Shown: positions 26,073-35,604, counted from the first letter of the stretch. The stretch: 64,000 nt of DNA from Bacteroidales bacterium (GCA_017471085.1 JAFUWW010000011.1:35124-99123), one strand, 5' to 3'. Program-made: numbers and translations. The notes: generated by a model from the letters alone, not told the origin.

Positions 26073-27272
26073 ATGTTCCGGAAACTTTTCAGACTTGCCG
26101 TTTGCCTGGCTGCTCTTACAGCCATGGCATGGGCGTGCCAGAAGCCGGAGACATACGATGAGAATACGGCCATTGTCCTCCGTCAGGCCGCTTTGGACCA
26201 GACGGGGGGCAGTGCGTTCGTCTCCGTGACCGTGAAAGGGGACTGGACCATTTCCCTGGAGTTCTCCGGCGGCGGCACCTGGGCTTCCGTGGAGCCTGCC
26301 TCCGGAACCGGAAGCAAGGGCGATGTGCGCCTGGTCTATCAGGCCAATGAAGCGGAAGACCCCCGCAGCGTAACCCTTGTCCTGAAACCTGCCCATGGCG
26401 CAGAGGCCAGGGTTACGGCCTATCAGGACGGCCTTGAGCCCGAGCCGGAAACTCCTTCCTATGGCTACGACACCGTTCCCATGACCTGGCTGGAGCTGCC
26501 CGCCACCCAGGCGGGTGACGGGCGCGAAGCGCTGGCGCACGGCATGGACGGAGGAAAGTACAAGAATCAGATAGCCAGCGGCGTACGCAACTGGAGCTGC
26601 TATTGGGACTATGACCACCGGGTTTCGCAGTGGGTCGCCTATCCGTTGAACAACAAGCTGATCGGCAGTGGATCCAGGACGAATTCCTGGGGGTACGACC
26701 CGCTCCTCCCTTCCGGATTGCAACAGTCCATCACCTCCAGCTTCTCCTCCACCCACCGTTACTACAGCGATCCGCTGTATGACCGCGGTCACCAGATTCC
26801 GTCGGCCGACCGGCTGAGCTATTCGTCCAACGTCTCCACGTTCTATCCTACCAACATGACTCCGCAGAGCGGCGATTTCAACAGCCAGATCTGGGCTGCG
26901 CTGGAAGGAAAAGTGCGGGGCTATGCCGGGAAGGCGGATACGTTATACGTGGTCACGGGCTGCGTATACCGTAACAGCGGCGTCAAAGTGAAGGATACTG
27001 CGGGGCACGAAATCACCGTGCCCACGCATTACTTCAAGGCGCTTCTGTTCAGGGGAACATCGACCTATGCTACGGAAGGGTTTATGGCGGCCGGTTTCCT
27101 GCTGCCCCATGATGACTCCATCGCCGGCGGCAACTGCCTCGATTACATCCGTTCCATCGACCAGCTGGAGGATGAGACGGGGATCGATTTCTTCCCCAAC
27201 CTGGCAGCGGCAATCGGCAGGGAAGCGGCAGACAAGATTGAAGCCGAAGAGCCCAACAAATGGTGGAAATAA
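26073..27272 (+). CDS. Secreted DNA/RNA non-specific endonuclease (DRGH type), lipoprotein
   Basis: Surface or periplasmic nuclease of the NucA/Serratia family that cuts DNA and RNA using a metal and a His general base. I chose the ATG at 26073 (MFRKLFRLAVCLAALTAMAW, then Cys22) over an upstream TTG because it places the lipoprotein signal at the N-terminus. A BACON-like domain spans about 30-110. The nuclease domain begins near 125 and carries DRGHQIPSADR, with the following Asn-containing segment YPTNMTPQSGDFN. The product is 399 residues. It lies 24 bp after the giant lipoprotein and 24 bp before the EEP gene, so it is almost certainly co-transcribed. Confidence 0.9.
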   Translation: MFRKLFRLAVCLAALTAMAWACQKPETYDENTAIVLRQAALDQTGGSAFVSVTVKGDWTISLEFSGGGTWASVEPASGTGSKGDVRLVYQANEAEDPRSVTLVLKPAHGAEARVTAYQDGLEPEPETPSYGYDTVPMTWLELPATQAGDGREALAHGMDGGKYKNQIASGVRNWSCYWDYDHRVSQWVAYPLNNKLIGSGSRTNSWGYDPLLPSGLQQSITSSFSSTHRYYSDPLYDRGHQIPSADRLSYSSNVSTFYPTNMTPQSGDFNSQIWAALEGKVRGYAGKADTLYVVTGCVYRNSGVKVKDTAGHEITVPTHYFKALLFRGTSTYATEGFMAAGFLLPHDDSIAGGNCLDYIRSIDQLEDETGIDFFPNLAAAIGREAADKIEAEEPNKWWK

Positions 27273-27296
27273 CAACTGAAACTTAATAGACTGAAA

Positions 27297-28388
27297 ATGA
27301 AAAAATCGCTTTATCTTCTCCTGGCCCTCATGGTCGTGGTCTCCGGTTGCGGCTCTTCCGCCAAGGTGGCCGGCGGCCCTTCCGGCAAGAGCTATGTAAT
27401 CGGCTTTTACAACCTGGAGAACCTGTTCGACACCTTCCATGACGAGGGCAAGAACGATTATGAATACCTGCCCGACGGCTCCAACCAGTGGACGGACGCC
27501 AAGTACCAGAAGAAATTGCAGAACATGGCCCGCGTAATCGCGGAAATGAAGGCCGACAACGGCGTCTGGCACACCGTGCTGGGCGTTTCCGAAATCGAGA
27601 ACCGCCATGTGCTGGAAGACCTGGTGGCCCAGCCTTCCATCGCCGAGGCCAATTACCAGATTGTCCATTACGACGGTCCCGACCGCCGCGGCGTGGATGT
27701 CGGCCTGCTGTACAAGCCCGAGCAGTTCAAGCTCCTCGCCAGCGAAAGCATCCCTTTCACCTTCGCCCCTTCGCGCATCGACTTCAGCGCCTGGACCCAG
27801 GAGGAGATGGACGATTTCCGCACGCGTGACGTGCTGATGGCCCGCGGCACCATCGACGGGGAAATGTTCGCCTTCTTCGTGGCGCACCTTCCTTCCCGTC
27901 TGGGCGGCAAGGGTGCGGACCTCCGTCCCCGCGGCGCCGAAATCATCTACATGCGTGCCATGGAACTCCAGAAAGAGTTCCCCGGCATCAAGATCGTGGT
28001 GATGGGCGATATGAATGACAACCCCACCGACGTGAGCATGACCGATTTCATGCGCGGCAAGGAAAACATCGCCGATGTCACCGGTGAAGATTTCTTCTCT
28101 CCGTTCCTGAGCATGCTCAAGGCCGGTTACAGTTCGCTGTATTATCAGGGCGGCGGCAACATCTACGACATCATCCTGGTGAACAACGGCCTGGCCAACG
28201 CGCCCAAGGGCACGTTCCAGATCCAGCCCATCGTCAACGGGAAGTATTACGGCCGCGTGTTCTCCAAGCCGTTCATGACCAACCAGTCGGGCCAGTACAA
28301 GGGAACTCCTTTCCGCACTTTCTCCAACGGTGCGTTTATCGGCGGCTATTCCGACCACTATCCTACGTATATCGTAATCAAAAAGTAA
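27297..28388 (+). CDS. EEP-family nuclease/phosphatase lipoprotein
   Basis: Endonuclease/exonuclease/phosphatase-fold hydrolase of 363 residues with a lipoprotein signal (MKKSLYLLLALMVVVSG, then Cys18). Visible EEP motifs are YNLENLFDTF, SEIENRHV, DRRGVDVGLLY, AHLPSR, the metal/catalytic GDMNDNP and the terminal SDHYPTYI. Such Bacteroidota proteins are usually annotated as endonucleases, but the fold also covers phosphodiesterases and phosphatases, so the substrate is not proven. Its position next to a DRGH nuclease supports nucleic-acid breakdown at the cell surface (inference). Confidence 0.9.
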   Translation: MKKSLYLLLALMVVVSGCGSSAKVAGGPSGKSYVIGFYNLENLFDTFHDEGKNDYEYLPDGSNQWTDAKYQKKLQNMARVIAEMKADNGVWHTVLGVSEIENRHVLEDLVAQPSIAEANYQIVHYDGPDRRGVDVGLLYKPEQFKLLASESIPFTFAPSRIDFSAWTQEEMDDFRTRDVLMARGTIDGEMFAFFVAHLPSRLGGKGADLRPRGAEIIYMRAMELQKEFPGIKIVVMGDMNDNPTDVSMTDFMRGKENIADVTGEDFFSPFLSMLKAGYSSLYYQGGGNIYDIILVNNGLANAPKGTFQIQPIVNGKYYGRVFSKPFMTNQSGQYKGTPFRTFSNGAFIGGYSDHYPTYIVIKK

Positions 28389-28404
28389 AAAACACTTTTC
28401 AGAT

Positions 28405-31299
28405 ATGATGAAACGAATTCTAACGGCATTCGCCGCCCTCGCCGCTTCGGTGACCCTGTTCGCGCAGGAGTACTCCGGCGGCGTGAAGGGTACGGTCATC
28501 GACCGCAACGGCCGCCAGCCTGTGGAAAACGCCCGCCTGGTGCTCATGAAAGGCGCCGCCGAGGTGGCCCAGACCCAGTCGGGTCCGGACGGAGGTTTCC
28601 TGATCCTGGACCTGGAGGACGGCATGTACACCCTGGTGATCACGGCCCCCGATTTCCTGGAGACCCAGGTGCAGGTTACCGTGAACGACGGTTATGTGAA
28701 GAACATGTTCAACCTGTCCATTTCCTCCGTCCAGCAGGTGACGGAACTGGACGATGACTCCTTCGCCGCCTTCGACATGGACGACAGCGGCTACAACGAC
28801 AACCCCACCATCCTGTTCGGCTCCAACGACGTGTTCAACAACATCGCCGGCTATAATTTCAGCGCCGTGCGTTTCAATGCCCGCGGCTACGCCTCCGAAA
28901 CGCAGGATGTGTATCTGGCCGGCGTCAAGATGAACGACGCCGTCACGGGCTATTCCCCGTTCTCGCTGTGGAGCGGCCTCAACGAGGCCATGCGCTCCAA
29001 GGAGACGGTGAACGGCACCGAAGTGTCCGACTACGGCTTCGGCGGCTATAACGGCCTGACCAACATCTTCGCCAACGCCTCCAACGTGCGCAAGGGCCTC
29101 AGGGGAAGCCTCCTCACCAACAGCTCGCTGTACCGTCTCCGTGTGATGGCCTCCTATTCCACGGGCGTCATGGACAACGGCTGGGCCTTTGCCGCCAACG
29201 TGAGCGCCCGACTGGGCGGAAACGACTGGATCGACGGTGTATACTACCGCTCCTTCGCCTATTATCTGGCGGCCGACAAGGTGCTGAACAATGCCAACAA
29301 GCTCAGCTTCGTGTTCTTCGGAACGCCCGGACAGCGCGGCGCGCAGAACGCTTCCACCCAGGAAGTGTACGACCTCGTGGGCGACAACATGTACAACTCC
29401 AACTGGGGCTACCAGAACGGCCGGGTGCGCAACGCCCGCGTCCGCAAGACGCATGAGCCCATCGCCATCTTCAAGTACGATTTCACCCCGTCCGACAAGT
29501 TCGAAGCCAGTTTCACGGCCCTCTACCGTTTCGGCAAGAACGGTTATACCGCCCTTGACTGGTACGACGCCCAGGATCCGCGCCCGGACTACTACCGCAA
29601 CCTGCCCAGCTACTTCATGGACGAGAATCCGGACATGAACCGCCACAACGACCTCAAGTGGGGCTGGACCCGCGAGGTATGGACTCACAGCAAGGATTTC
29701 CCCAACCTGACCCATGTAGACTGGGACCGCCTGTACAATGTGAACCGCATGCAGGAAGGCGGCCGGTCCAAGTATGTGCAGGAAGAGCGCCACACGGACC
29801 AGCAGGACCTGAACCTGGGACTTACCTTCAAGGCCCGTCCCGCCGGCTGGCTTACCCTGAACGGCGGCCTCAACGCCCGCATCAACCGGACCGAATACTT
29901 CAAGACCATCGCCGACATGCTGGGCGGCAACTACTTCCTGAATATTGACAACTTCGCCGAGCGTGATTTCGCCGCCACCCCGTACAAGCTCCAGAACGAC
30001 CTGGACTACTACCGGCTCTACGGCGAGGCCCAGACGCTCAAGACCGGCGACAAATACGGCTACGACTACTATGCGCAGGTCCGCAACTTTGGCGGCTGGC
30101 TCAACGGGACCTTCACCTTCGGCAACTTCAGCGCCACGCTGGGCGGCCGTCTGGGTTACGAGAGTTTCTGGCGCGAGGGTCTGGTCCGCAAGGGTCTCTT
30201 CCCCGGCCTGGACGAAAATGGCAACAAGCTGGTGGTCGACGGTGTCACCATCGAACCCACCTATGATCCCGACGGTTCCGTCACCACGTCCCTGGGCAAG
30301 TCCAGAAAAGCCTCCTTCCTCACCTATGCCGGCAAGCTGGGCCTGAACTATGTGATCGGCGGCGCCATGCGCGTATATGCCAATATGGCCTATTTCAACG
30401 AGGCCCCCAAGTTCAACCAGGCTTTCCTCAGCCCCCGTACCCGCAACTCCATGGTGGAGAACCTGAAGCCGGAGAAGATTTTCTCCTCCGACATCAACTG
30501 GCAGTACAGCGGCAACGGCATCAACATCCGTGCAACCGCCTACTACACCACCATCCAGGACCAGAGCAAGGTGATGAGCGCCTACGACGACCTCCAGAAC
30601 GCCTTCTCCAACTTTGCCATCACCGGCATCAACGAGCGCCACATGGGCGTTGAACTCGGTTTCAAGGTGCCTACCTACCTGGTTCCCAACCTCAGTTTCC
30701 AGGGCGTCGTTGCGCTGGGCGAGTATGTCTACACATCCAATCCTTTCATGACGCAGACCCTGGACAACAGCGCCGAAGTGGTGATGTCCCACACCTACGT
30801 CCCTTACTGGAAGCAGACCGAACTCCTGGACGGCACCGTAACGCAGAAACACTACGTGCCTTCCACTCCGCAGACGGCCGTGAGCCTGGGTCTCGCCTAC
30901 AATTACAACTACTGGTTCATCGACGGCGACGTGGAATACTTCGGCCGGTCCTATCTGGACATGAACCCGCTCTACCGTACCGACCAGGCCGTCTACGGCC
31001 TCGACAACAATCCCACAGACACGGAGATCGTGTACATGACCACCCAGGAGCAGTTCGCCCCCGCCTGGCTCGTGAACATTTCCATCGGCAAGTCCTGGTA
31101 CATCGACTACAAGTATCAGCTGGGCTTCTCCCTCAACGTGAAGAACCTGCTGAACAACCGGAACGTGAAGACCGGCGGCTACGAACAGACCCGCATGGTG
31201 GACAACACCGTGTCCAAGGAGCGCTACTACAAGTTCGACCCCAAGTACTTCTACATGGCCGGGACCAATTATATGCTTAACCTCTATTTCAGATTCTAA
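28405..31299 (+). CDS. TonB-dependent receptor with carboxypeptidase-regulatory domain
   Basis: Outer-membrane receptor of 964 residues with a signal peptide (cleavage near SVTLFAQ). A regulatory-like domain occupies about 24-110 (GVKGTVIDRNGRQPVENARL). The plug has FNNIAGYNFSAVRFNARGYA and DVYLAGVKMNDAVTGYSPF. A long barrel ends with YMLNLYFRF, a typical C-terminal beta signal. It differs markedly from the Oar-like receptor in the left arm. It lies 16 bp after the EEP gene and five bp before the DUF5689 lipoprotein, giving a second receptor/OB-lipoprotein pair in the locus. Confidence 0.9.
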   Translation: MMKRILTAFAALAASVTLFAQEYSGGVKGTVIDRNGRQPVENARLVLMKGAAEVAQTQSGPDGGFLILDLEDGMYTLVITAPDFLETQVQVTVNDGYVKNMFNLSISSVQQVTELDDDSFAAFDMDDSGYNDNPTILFGSNDVFNNIAGYNFSAVRFNARGYASETQDVYLAGVKMNDAVTGYSPFSLWSGLNEAMRSKETVNGTEVSDYGFGGYNGLTNIFANASNVRKGLRGSLLTNSSLYRLRVMASYSTGVMDNGWAFAANVSARLGGNDWIDGVYYRSFAYYLAADKVLNNANKLSFVFFGTPGQRGAQNASTQEVYDLVGDNMYNSNWGYQNGRVRNARVRKTHEPIAIFKYDFTPSDKFEASFTALYRFGKNGYTALDWYDAQDPRPDYYRNLPSYFMDENPDMNRHNDLKWGWTREVWTHSKDFPNLTHVDWDRLYNVNRMQEGGRSKYVQEERHTDQQDLNLGLTFKARPAGWLTLNGGLNARINRTEYFKTIADMLGGNYFLNIDNFAERDFAATPYKLQNDLDYYRLYGEAQTLKTGDKYGYDYYAQVRNFGGWLNGTFTFGNFSATLGGRLGYESFWREGLVRKGLFPGLDENGNKLVVDGVTIEPTYDPDGSVTTSLGKSRKASFLTYAGKLGLNYVIGGAMRVYANMAYFNEAPKFNQAFLSPRTRNSMVENLKPEKIFSSDINWQYSGNGINIRATAYYTTIQDQSKVMSAYDDLQNAFSNFAITGINERHMGVELGFKVPTYLVPNLSFQGVVALGEYVYTSNPFMTQTLDNSAEVVMSHTYVPYWKQTELLDGTVTQKHYVPSTPQTAVSLGLAYNYNYWFIDGDVEYFGRSYLDMNPLYRTDQAVYGLDNNPTDTEIVYMTTQEQFAPAWLVNISIGKSWYIDYKYQLGFSLNVKNLLNNRNVKTGGYEQTRMVDNTVSKERYYKFDPKYFYMAGTNYMLNLYFRF

Positions 31300-31304
31300 G
31301 AGCC

Positions 31305-32453
31305 ATGAAAAAGTCCATTATCGCTGTTTTTGCGCTTGCGGCGCTTGTTTCCTGCCAGAGTCTGAAAGAGGAGTGGCAGCCTGTATTTACTTTCGACGCC
31401 AACGAACCGGACGGCCTGGTCCTCTATACGGAGAGCACCCTTCCGGATTTCGGCGGCACCTTCACCTCCATCAGGGACCTGAAGGCCACCTATCGTTCCG
31501 GCAAACCTGCAGAGGTGGCCGGCAATGTCTGGATCAAGGGCCAGGTCATCTCCAGCGACCGTACCGGCAACATCTACCGGGAGTTGTACATCCAGGATGA
31601 GACGGGCGGCATCGACCTCAAGCTCGGCAAATCTTCGCTTTACAGCGACTACCAGCTGGGCCAGTGGATCTATGTCTATTGCGACGGGCTCACCCTGGGC
31701 GCCTACAACGGCATGCCGCAGCTGGGCCTGGAGGCCGACCAGACCACGACCAACGACTACGAGACCTCCTACATCGACGTGCAGGCCATCATCGACCAGC
31801 ACGTGTTCCGCGGCGCATACGATACGCCGGTGCAGCCTGCCGTAATCACGGAAGACCAGCTCAAGGCTTCCCTCTCGGCCGGCTTCAAGGGAGAACTCTG
31901 GGGCAAGCTCGTCACGGTCAAGGGCCTTACCTACGGAAACCAGATTTTTGCGCTGTTCTATCCCAACTCCAACCTCCCGCATACCAGCGCCAACCCGGAG
32001 AACCGCATTTTCCTCTCCGACAACGGCCGCTGGGGCGTGGATACCTGGGCCTGCTCCAAGAACAAGTACATCGAGTATGTACAGAGCGGGGTGTGGGATT
32101 TGGCGGAGGTGGGTTCCGGCGCCACCCGCTACGGCCCCATCACCGGCAAGCCGTCGGATTACCTGCGGGATGGCCGCGTGCTGGATTCCTTCGGGGCCGA
32201 TGCCGACCTTACCTATAAGGAGATTATGGTGAAATACGCCGCCGGCAACTACATCTCCCATTACTTCAAACTGGGAGGTACGGATATCCAAGTGCGTACC
32301 AGCGGCTTCTCCCGCTTCGCCGACACCAGGCTGGATTCCCGGATCCTCGCCGGCCAGGCCACAGTGGACATCACCGGCATCCTTACCATCTACAGCGGTG
32401 CCGCCCAGTTCTCGCTGGTAGACGACCCGTCCGTATCCGTCATCGTCCATTGA
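31305..32453 (+). CDS. DUF5689 OB-fold lipoprotein
   Basis: Predicted surface lipoprotein of 382 residues (MKKSIIAVFALAALVS, then Cys17). Residues about 60-145 match the DUF5689 pattern, an OB-like fold: GQVISSDRTGNIYRELYIQD, DLKLGKSSLYSDYQLGQWIY and LGAYNGMPQLGLEAD. A second OB-like region ends the protein (QATVDITGILTIYSGAAQFS). DUF5689 proteins are commonly encoded beside TonB receptors and EEP hydrolases in Bacteroidota (from memory). It closes the right arm and probably partners the receptor immediately upstream. Confidence 0.85.
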   Translation: MKKSIIAVFALAALVSCQSLKEEWQPVFTFDANEPDGLVLYTESTLPDFGGTFTSIRDLKATYRSGKPAEVAGNVWIKGQVISSDRTGNIYRELYIQDETGGIDLKLGKSSLYSDYQLGQWIYVYCDGLTLGAYNGMPQLGLEADQTTTNDYETSYIDVQAIIDQHVFRGAYDTPVQPAVITEDQLKASLSAGFKGELWGKLVTVKGLTYGNQIFALFYPNSNLPHTSANPENRIFLSDNGRWGVDTWACSKNKYIEYVQSGVWDLAEVGSGATRYGPITGKPSDYLRDGRVLDSFGADADLTYKEIMVKYAAGNYISHYFKLGGTDIQVRTSGFSRFADTRLDSRILAGQATVDITGILTIYSGAAQFSLVDDPSVSVIVH

Positions 32454-32458
32454 TAAAG

Positions 32459-32523
32459 ATGGCCGGCCCCCCTGGCCATGACATACAGTTTGTCATCCCC
32501 GGCTTGACCGGGGATCTTATTGA
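32459..32523. repeat. Triple-hairpin intergenic repeat
   Basis: ATGGCC (32459-32464) pairs with GGCCAT (32474-32479); ATGACA pairs with TGTCAT (32491-32496); TCCCCGG (32496-32502) pairs with CCGGGGA (32508-32514). The last hairpin matches 12773-12805. The two hairpin types are also joined, in the opposite order, in the coding element at 48431-48493. It ends just before the M3 peptidase start and could also terminate the surface-locus transcript. Confidence 0.78.
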
Positions 32524-32531
32524 AGAGAAAC

Positions 32532-34526
32532 ATGAAAAAAACATTCATTTTTATTGCTGCAATGGTTATGCTGGCAGCTTGTGACAACAAACCCAAGAAC
32601 ATCTTCCTCCAGGAGTGGGACACCCCGTACGGAACGGCGCCCTTCTCCAGGATAACGGCGGCCGACTATATGCCGGCTTTCGAGGCCGGCCTGGCCGAAC
32701 AGAAGAAGAATATCCAGGCCATCATCGACAATCCCGCAGCGCCCACCTTCGAGAACACCATCCTCGCCTATGAGGAGGCTTCTCCCATCCTGGACCGCGT
32801 GCAGGGCGTTTTCTTCAACCTCACCGAGAGTGAATCCACGCCTCAGATGCAGGAGATCGAAGAGAAAGTGACCCCACTCCTGACCGATGCCGAGAACGAG
32901 ATTTTCATGAACGAACAGTTCTTCGCCAAAGTGAAGGCCGTATACGACAATTCCGCCTCGCTCACCCGTGAGCAGCAGATGGTGGTGAAGAAAATCTACC
33001 AGAGCTTCGAGCGCAACGGCGTCGCCCTGGACGAGGCCGGCAAGAAGCGTTTTGCCGAAATCAATACCCGCCTGGCCACCCTGAGCCAGAAATTCGGGCA
33101 GAACCTGCTGGCCGAGAACAATGCTTTCAAGGAGAAGACAGGCCTCACCGTGAGCGAGTACTACGATTTCATGGGTTCCTGCGACGACCGCGCCAAGCGC
33201 GAAGAGGTTTTCAAGGCCTATGCCGCCCGCGGCAACAACGGCAACCAGTACGACAACAATGCCATCGTCCTGGAAATCCTGAAACTCCGCGCCGAGCAGG
33301 CCGAACTGCTGGGCTATCCCAACTTCGCCGCCTTCCAGCTTTCGAACAAGATGGCGGGCGACCCCGCCACCGTGGACAACTTCCTCCAGCCCATCATGGA
33401 CGCATCCATGAAGAAGGCCCGCGAAGAAATGGCCGATATGCAGAAGATCGCCGGGCACAAGATCGAGCCGTGGGACTATTCCTATTATGCCGAGAAGGTC
33501 CGCCTGCAGAAATACGCCTTGGACGAAAGCCAGACCAAGCCTTACTTCCAGGTTGACAGCGTGCGCAAGGGGGTCTTCACGGCCGCCGAGCGCATCTACG
33601 GCATCCATATCGACCCGGCCCCCGAGGTGGAAGTGTACAATCCCGTGGTGAAAGCCTTCAAGCTCACCGACGCCGACGGCTCCCTGATCGGCATATTTTA
33701 CGGCGACTACTTCGTCCGTCCCACCAAGCGCGGCGGCGCCTGGATGAACAATTTCCGCGACCAGTACGTCAGCCCGGCCGGGGACGTCCGTCCCGTCATC
33801 GTGAACGTCTGCAACTTCCCCGCTCCCACGGAGGAAGTGCCTTCGCAGCTCACCATCGACAATGTGCAGACCGCTTTCCATGAGTTCGGCCATGCCCTGC
33901 ACGGCTTCCTCACCCGCTGCCACTACAAGACCGTGAGCGGCACTTCCGTCGCCCGCGATTTCGTGGAAATGTTCTCGCAGTTCAACGAAAACTTCGCCTT
34001 CGTGCCGGAAATCCTCCAGGCCTATGCCAACGATTACCGTACCGGCAAGCCCATCCCGGCCGCCCTGGTGGAGAAGATCCGGAAGTCCCTCAAGTTCAAC
34101 CAGGGTTTCACTACCGGAGAGCTCTGCGCCGCCTCCATTCTGGACATGAAGTGGCACGAGCTGTCATCGGCCCAGCTCTCGCAGTTCAACGGGCCGGACG
34201 ACATCCGCGCCTTCGAGGCCAAGGTATGCAAGGAGATGGGCCTGGTGGACGAGATCATCCCCCGTTACCGCACCACCTACTTCAACCATATCTTCAACAG
34301 CGGCTACAGCGCCGGCTATTACAGCTACCTCTGGAGCGAAGTGCTGGCAGTTGACGCTTGGGAGAAATTCGTGGCCGACGGAGTCTTCAACAAGGCCACG
34401 GCCGACAGCTTCCGCCAGACCTTCCTGGAGAAAGGCGGCAGCGAGGAACCCATGACCCTGTACCATCAGTTCCGTGGCGCCGATCCCGACCCTGCCGCTC
34501 TTATGCGCGCCCGGGGATTGGAATAG
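32532..34526 (+). CDS. dcp: M3 family peptidyl-dipeptidase, lipoprotein
   Basis: Zinc metallopeptidase of the oligopeptidase A/dipeptidyl carboxypeptidase group. I chose the ATG at 32532 (MKKTFIFIAAMVMLAA, then Cys17), which gives a lipoprotein signal; a TTG 12 bases upstream overlaps a repeat. The 664 residues contain AFHEFGHALHGF with HEFGH near 450-454 and the third ligand downstream in the M3 fold. The C-terminal region with YYSYLWSEVLAVDAWEKF and GSEEPMTLYHQFRG is typical of Dcp. It is probably exported and trims peptides in the periplasm. Symbol is by family resemblance. Confidence 0.88.
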   Translation: MKKTFIFIAAMVMLAACDNKPKNIFLQEWDTPYGTAPFSRITAADYMPAFEAGLAEQKKNIQAIIDNPAAPTFENTILAYEEASPILDRVQGVFFNLTESESTPQMQEIEEKVTPLLTDAENEIFMNEQFFAKVKAVYDNSASLTREQQMVVKKIYQSFERNGVALDEAGKKRFAEINTRLATLSQKFGQNLLAENNAFKEKTGLTVSEYYDFMGSCDDRAKREEVFKAYAARGNNGNQYDNNAIVLEILKLRAEQAELLGYPNFAAFQLSNKMAGDPATVDNFLQPIMDASMKKAREEMADMQKIAGHKIEPWDYSYYAEKVRLQKYALDESQTKPYFQVDSVRKGVFTAAERIYGIHIDPAPEVEVYNPVVKAFKLTDADGSLIGIFYGDYFVRPTKRGGAWMNNFRDQYVSPAGDVRPVIVNVCNFPAPTEEVPSQLTIDNVQTAFHEFGHALHGFLTRCHYKTVSGTSVARDFVEMFSQFNENFAFVPEILQAYANDYRTGKPIPAALVEKIRKSLKFNQGFTTGELCAASILDMKWHELSSAQLSQFNGPDDIRAFEAKVCKEMGLVDEIIPRYRTTYFNHIFNSGYSAGYYSYLWSEVLAVDAWEKFVADGVFNKATADSFRQTFLEKGGSEEPMTLYHQFRGADPDPAALMRARGLE

Positions 34527-34634
34527 TGGAGGCTAACTGCTTGATTTGTATTTAATTATGGGGTGTCCCTGTGTGTCTTCGGATGCACAGAAACACCCCT
34601 TAAGGTGTTGAGTTGCAGCTGGTTAGCCTCCACT
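34525..34634. repeat. 110-bp palindromic element with UUCG hairpin
   Basis: Perfect 13-bp terminal inverted repeats: AGTGGAGGCTAAC (34525-34537) and GTTAGCCTCCACT (34622-34634). Inside, GGGGTGT (34560-34566) pairs with ACACCCC (34593-34599). It encloses a 9-bp stem, CTGTGTGTC/GATGCACAG (two G-U pairs), capped by TTCG. The left arm overlaps the M3 stop and the right arm ends one base before the manA stop. It may double as a bidirectional terminator for these convergent genes, but the outer repeats suggest a small palindromic or MITE-like element. Confidence 0.8.
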
Positions 34635-34635
34635 G

Positions 34636-35604
34636 CTAGAGAACGTAGCTTGTGAGCACCTTCGTGGCCCCGTCCGGAATCAGGCACAGGTCGTCGGCGC
34701 AGGCGGGTATCAGCACGGTCTCGCCCTGGCTGACGGGAACCTCGGAACCGTCCACTTCCAGGGTGCCGCAGCCCTCCAGGCACATGACCACCACGAAGGA
34801 ATCCAGCTCCGACAGGTCTTTGGCGTAGGGGAGGGTGAGGTCCAGGAGGGTGGTGGTGAAGTACGGGCAATTCACCAGCTCCACCTCCTCGTCTTCCAGG
34901 GGCATGTAATGCGTCCGGTAATCGGCATGAACCTGATAGTCGATGGCGTCTTTGGCCAGCGCCGTGTGCAGTTCCCGCGGCTTGCCGTCCAGGCCGGGGC
35001 GGTTGTAGTCGAAGATGCGGTAAGTGATGTCCGAGGTCTGCTGGATTTCCGCGATGAAACAGCCGCTGCAGATGGCGTGGATGCGGCCGGCGGGGAGGAA
35101 GAACACGTCGCCGGGCTCCACATCGTAGCGGGCCAGCACGTCCGTGATGGTGCCGTCGGCCACCCTCTTCTCGTATTCTTCCGGGGTGACGGCCTCTTTC
35201 AGGCCGACGTAAAGATGGGCGCCGGGCTCGGCCGAAATCACATACCACATCTCCGTCTTGCCGTTGCAACCATGCCGTTGCAGGGCCAGTCCGTCGTCCG
35301 GATGCACCTGGATGGACAGGTCGCGGTGCGCATCGATGAACTTGATCAGCAACGGGAACTGGTCGCCGGTCCGGGCATAGACATGTTCTCCCACCAGCTC
35401 TCCTTTATACTCCTTCACCAGCGTAGCGATGGAGCGCCCATCCAGCGGCCCTCCGGCCACCACGGATTCGTTCCCGGGCACACCTGACAGCTCCCAGCTT
35501 TCGCCGATATGCTCCTGTGCGGTTTCAATGCCTTTATAAGGGGCGATCTTCTCTCCGCCCCACACCAGTGTCTTGAAAATCGGCTCGAATTTTAACGGTT
35601 CCAT
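34636..35604 (-). CDS. manA: Mannose-6-phosphate isomerase, class I
   Basis: Cytosolic zinc isomerase that converts mannose-6-phosphate to fructose-6-phosphate. The 322-residue short-type protein shows the cupin metal motifs SIQVHPDD and KTEMWYVI, plus LPAGRIHAICSGCFIAEIQQ with the substrate-binding region. Its ATG abuts the stop of the upstream GH92 gene with no gap, making it the last gene of the glycan operon. It would feed mannose released by the two GH92 enzymes into glycolysis after phosphorylation; no kinase for that step is in the window. Confidence 0.93.
   Translation of the reverse strand: MEPLKFEPIFKTLVWGGEKIAPYKGIETAQEHIGESWELSGVPGNESVVAGGPLDGRSIATLVKEYKGELVGEHVYARTGDQFPLLIKFIDAHRDLSIQVHPDDGLALQRHGCNGKTEMWYVISAEPGAHLYVGLKEAVTPEEYEKRVADGTITDVLARYDVEPGDVFFLPAGRIHAICSGCFIAEIQQTSDITYRIFDYNRPGLDGKPRELHTALAKDAIDYQVHADYRTHYMPLEDEEVELVNCPYFTTTLLDLTLPYAKDLSELDSFVVVMCLEGCGTLEVDGSEVPVSQGETVLIPACADDLCLIPDGATKVLTSYVL

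Noticed and set aside
28420..30852. Minus-strand frame opposite the second TonB receptor
   Set aside because: Antisense shadow with no family resemblance.
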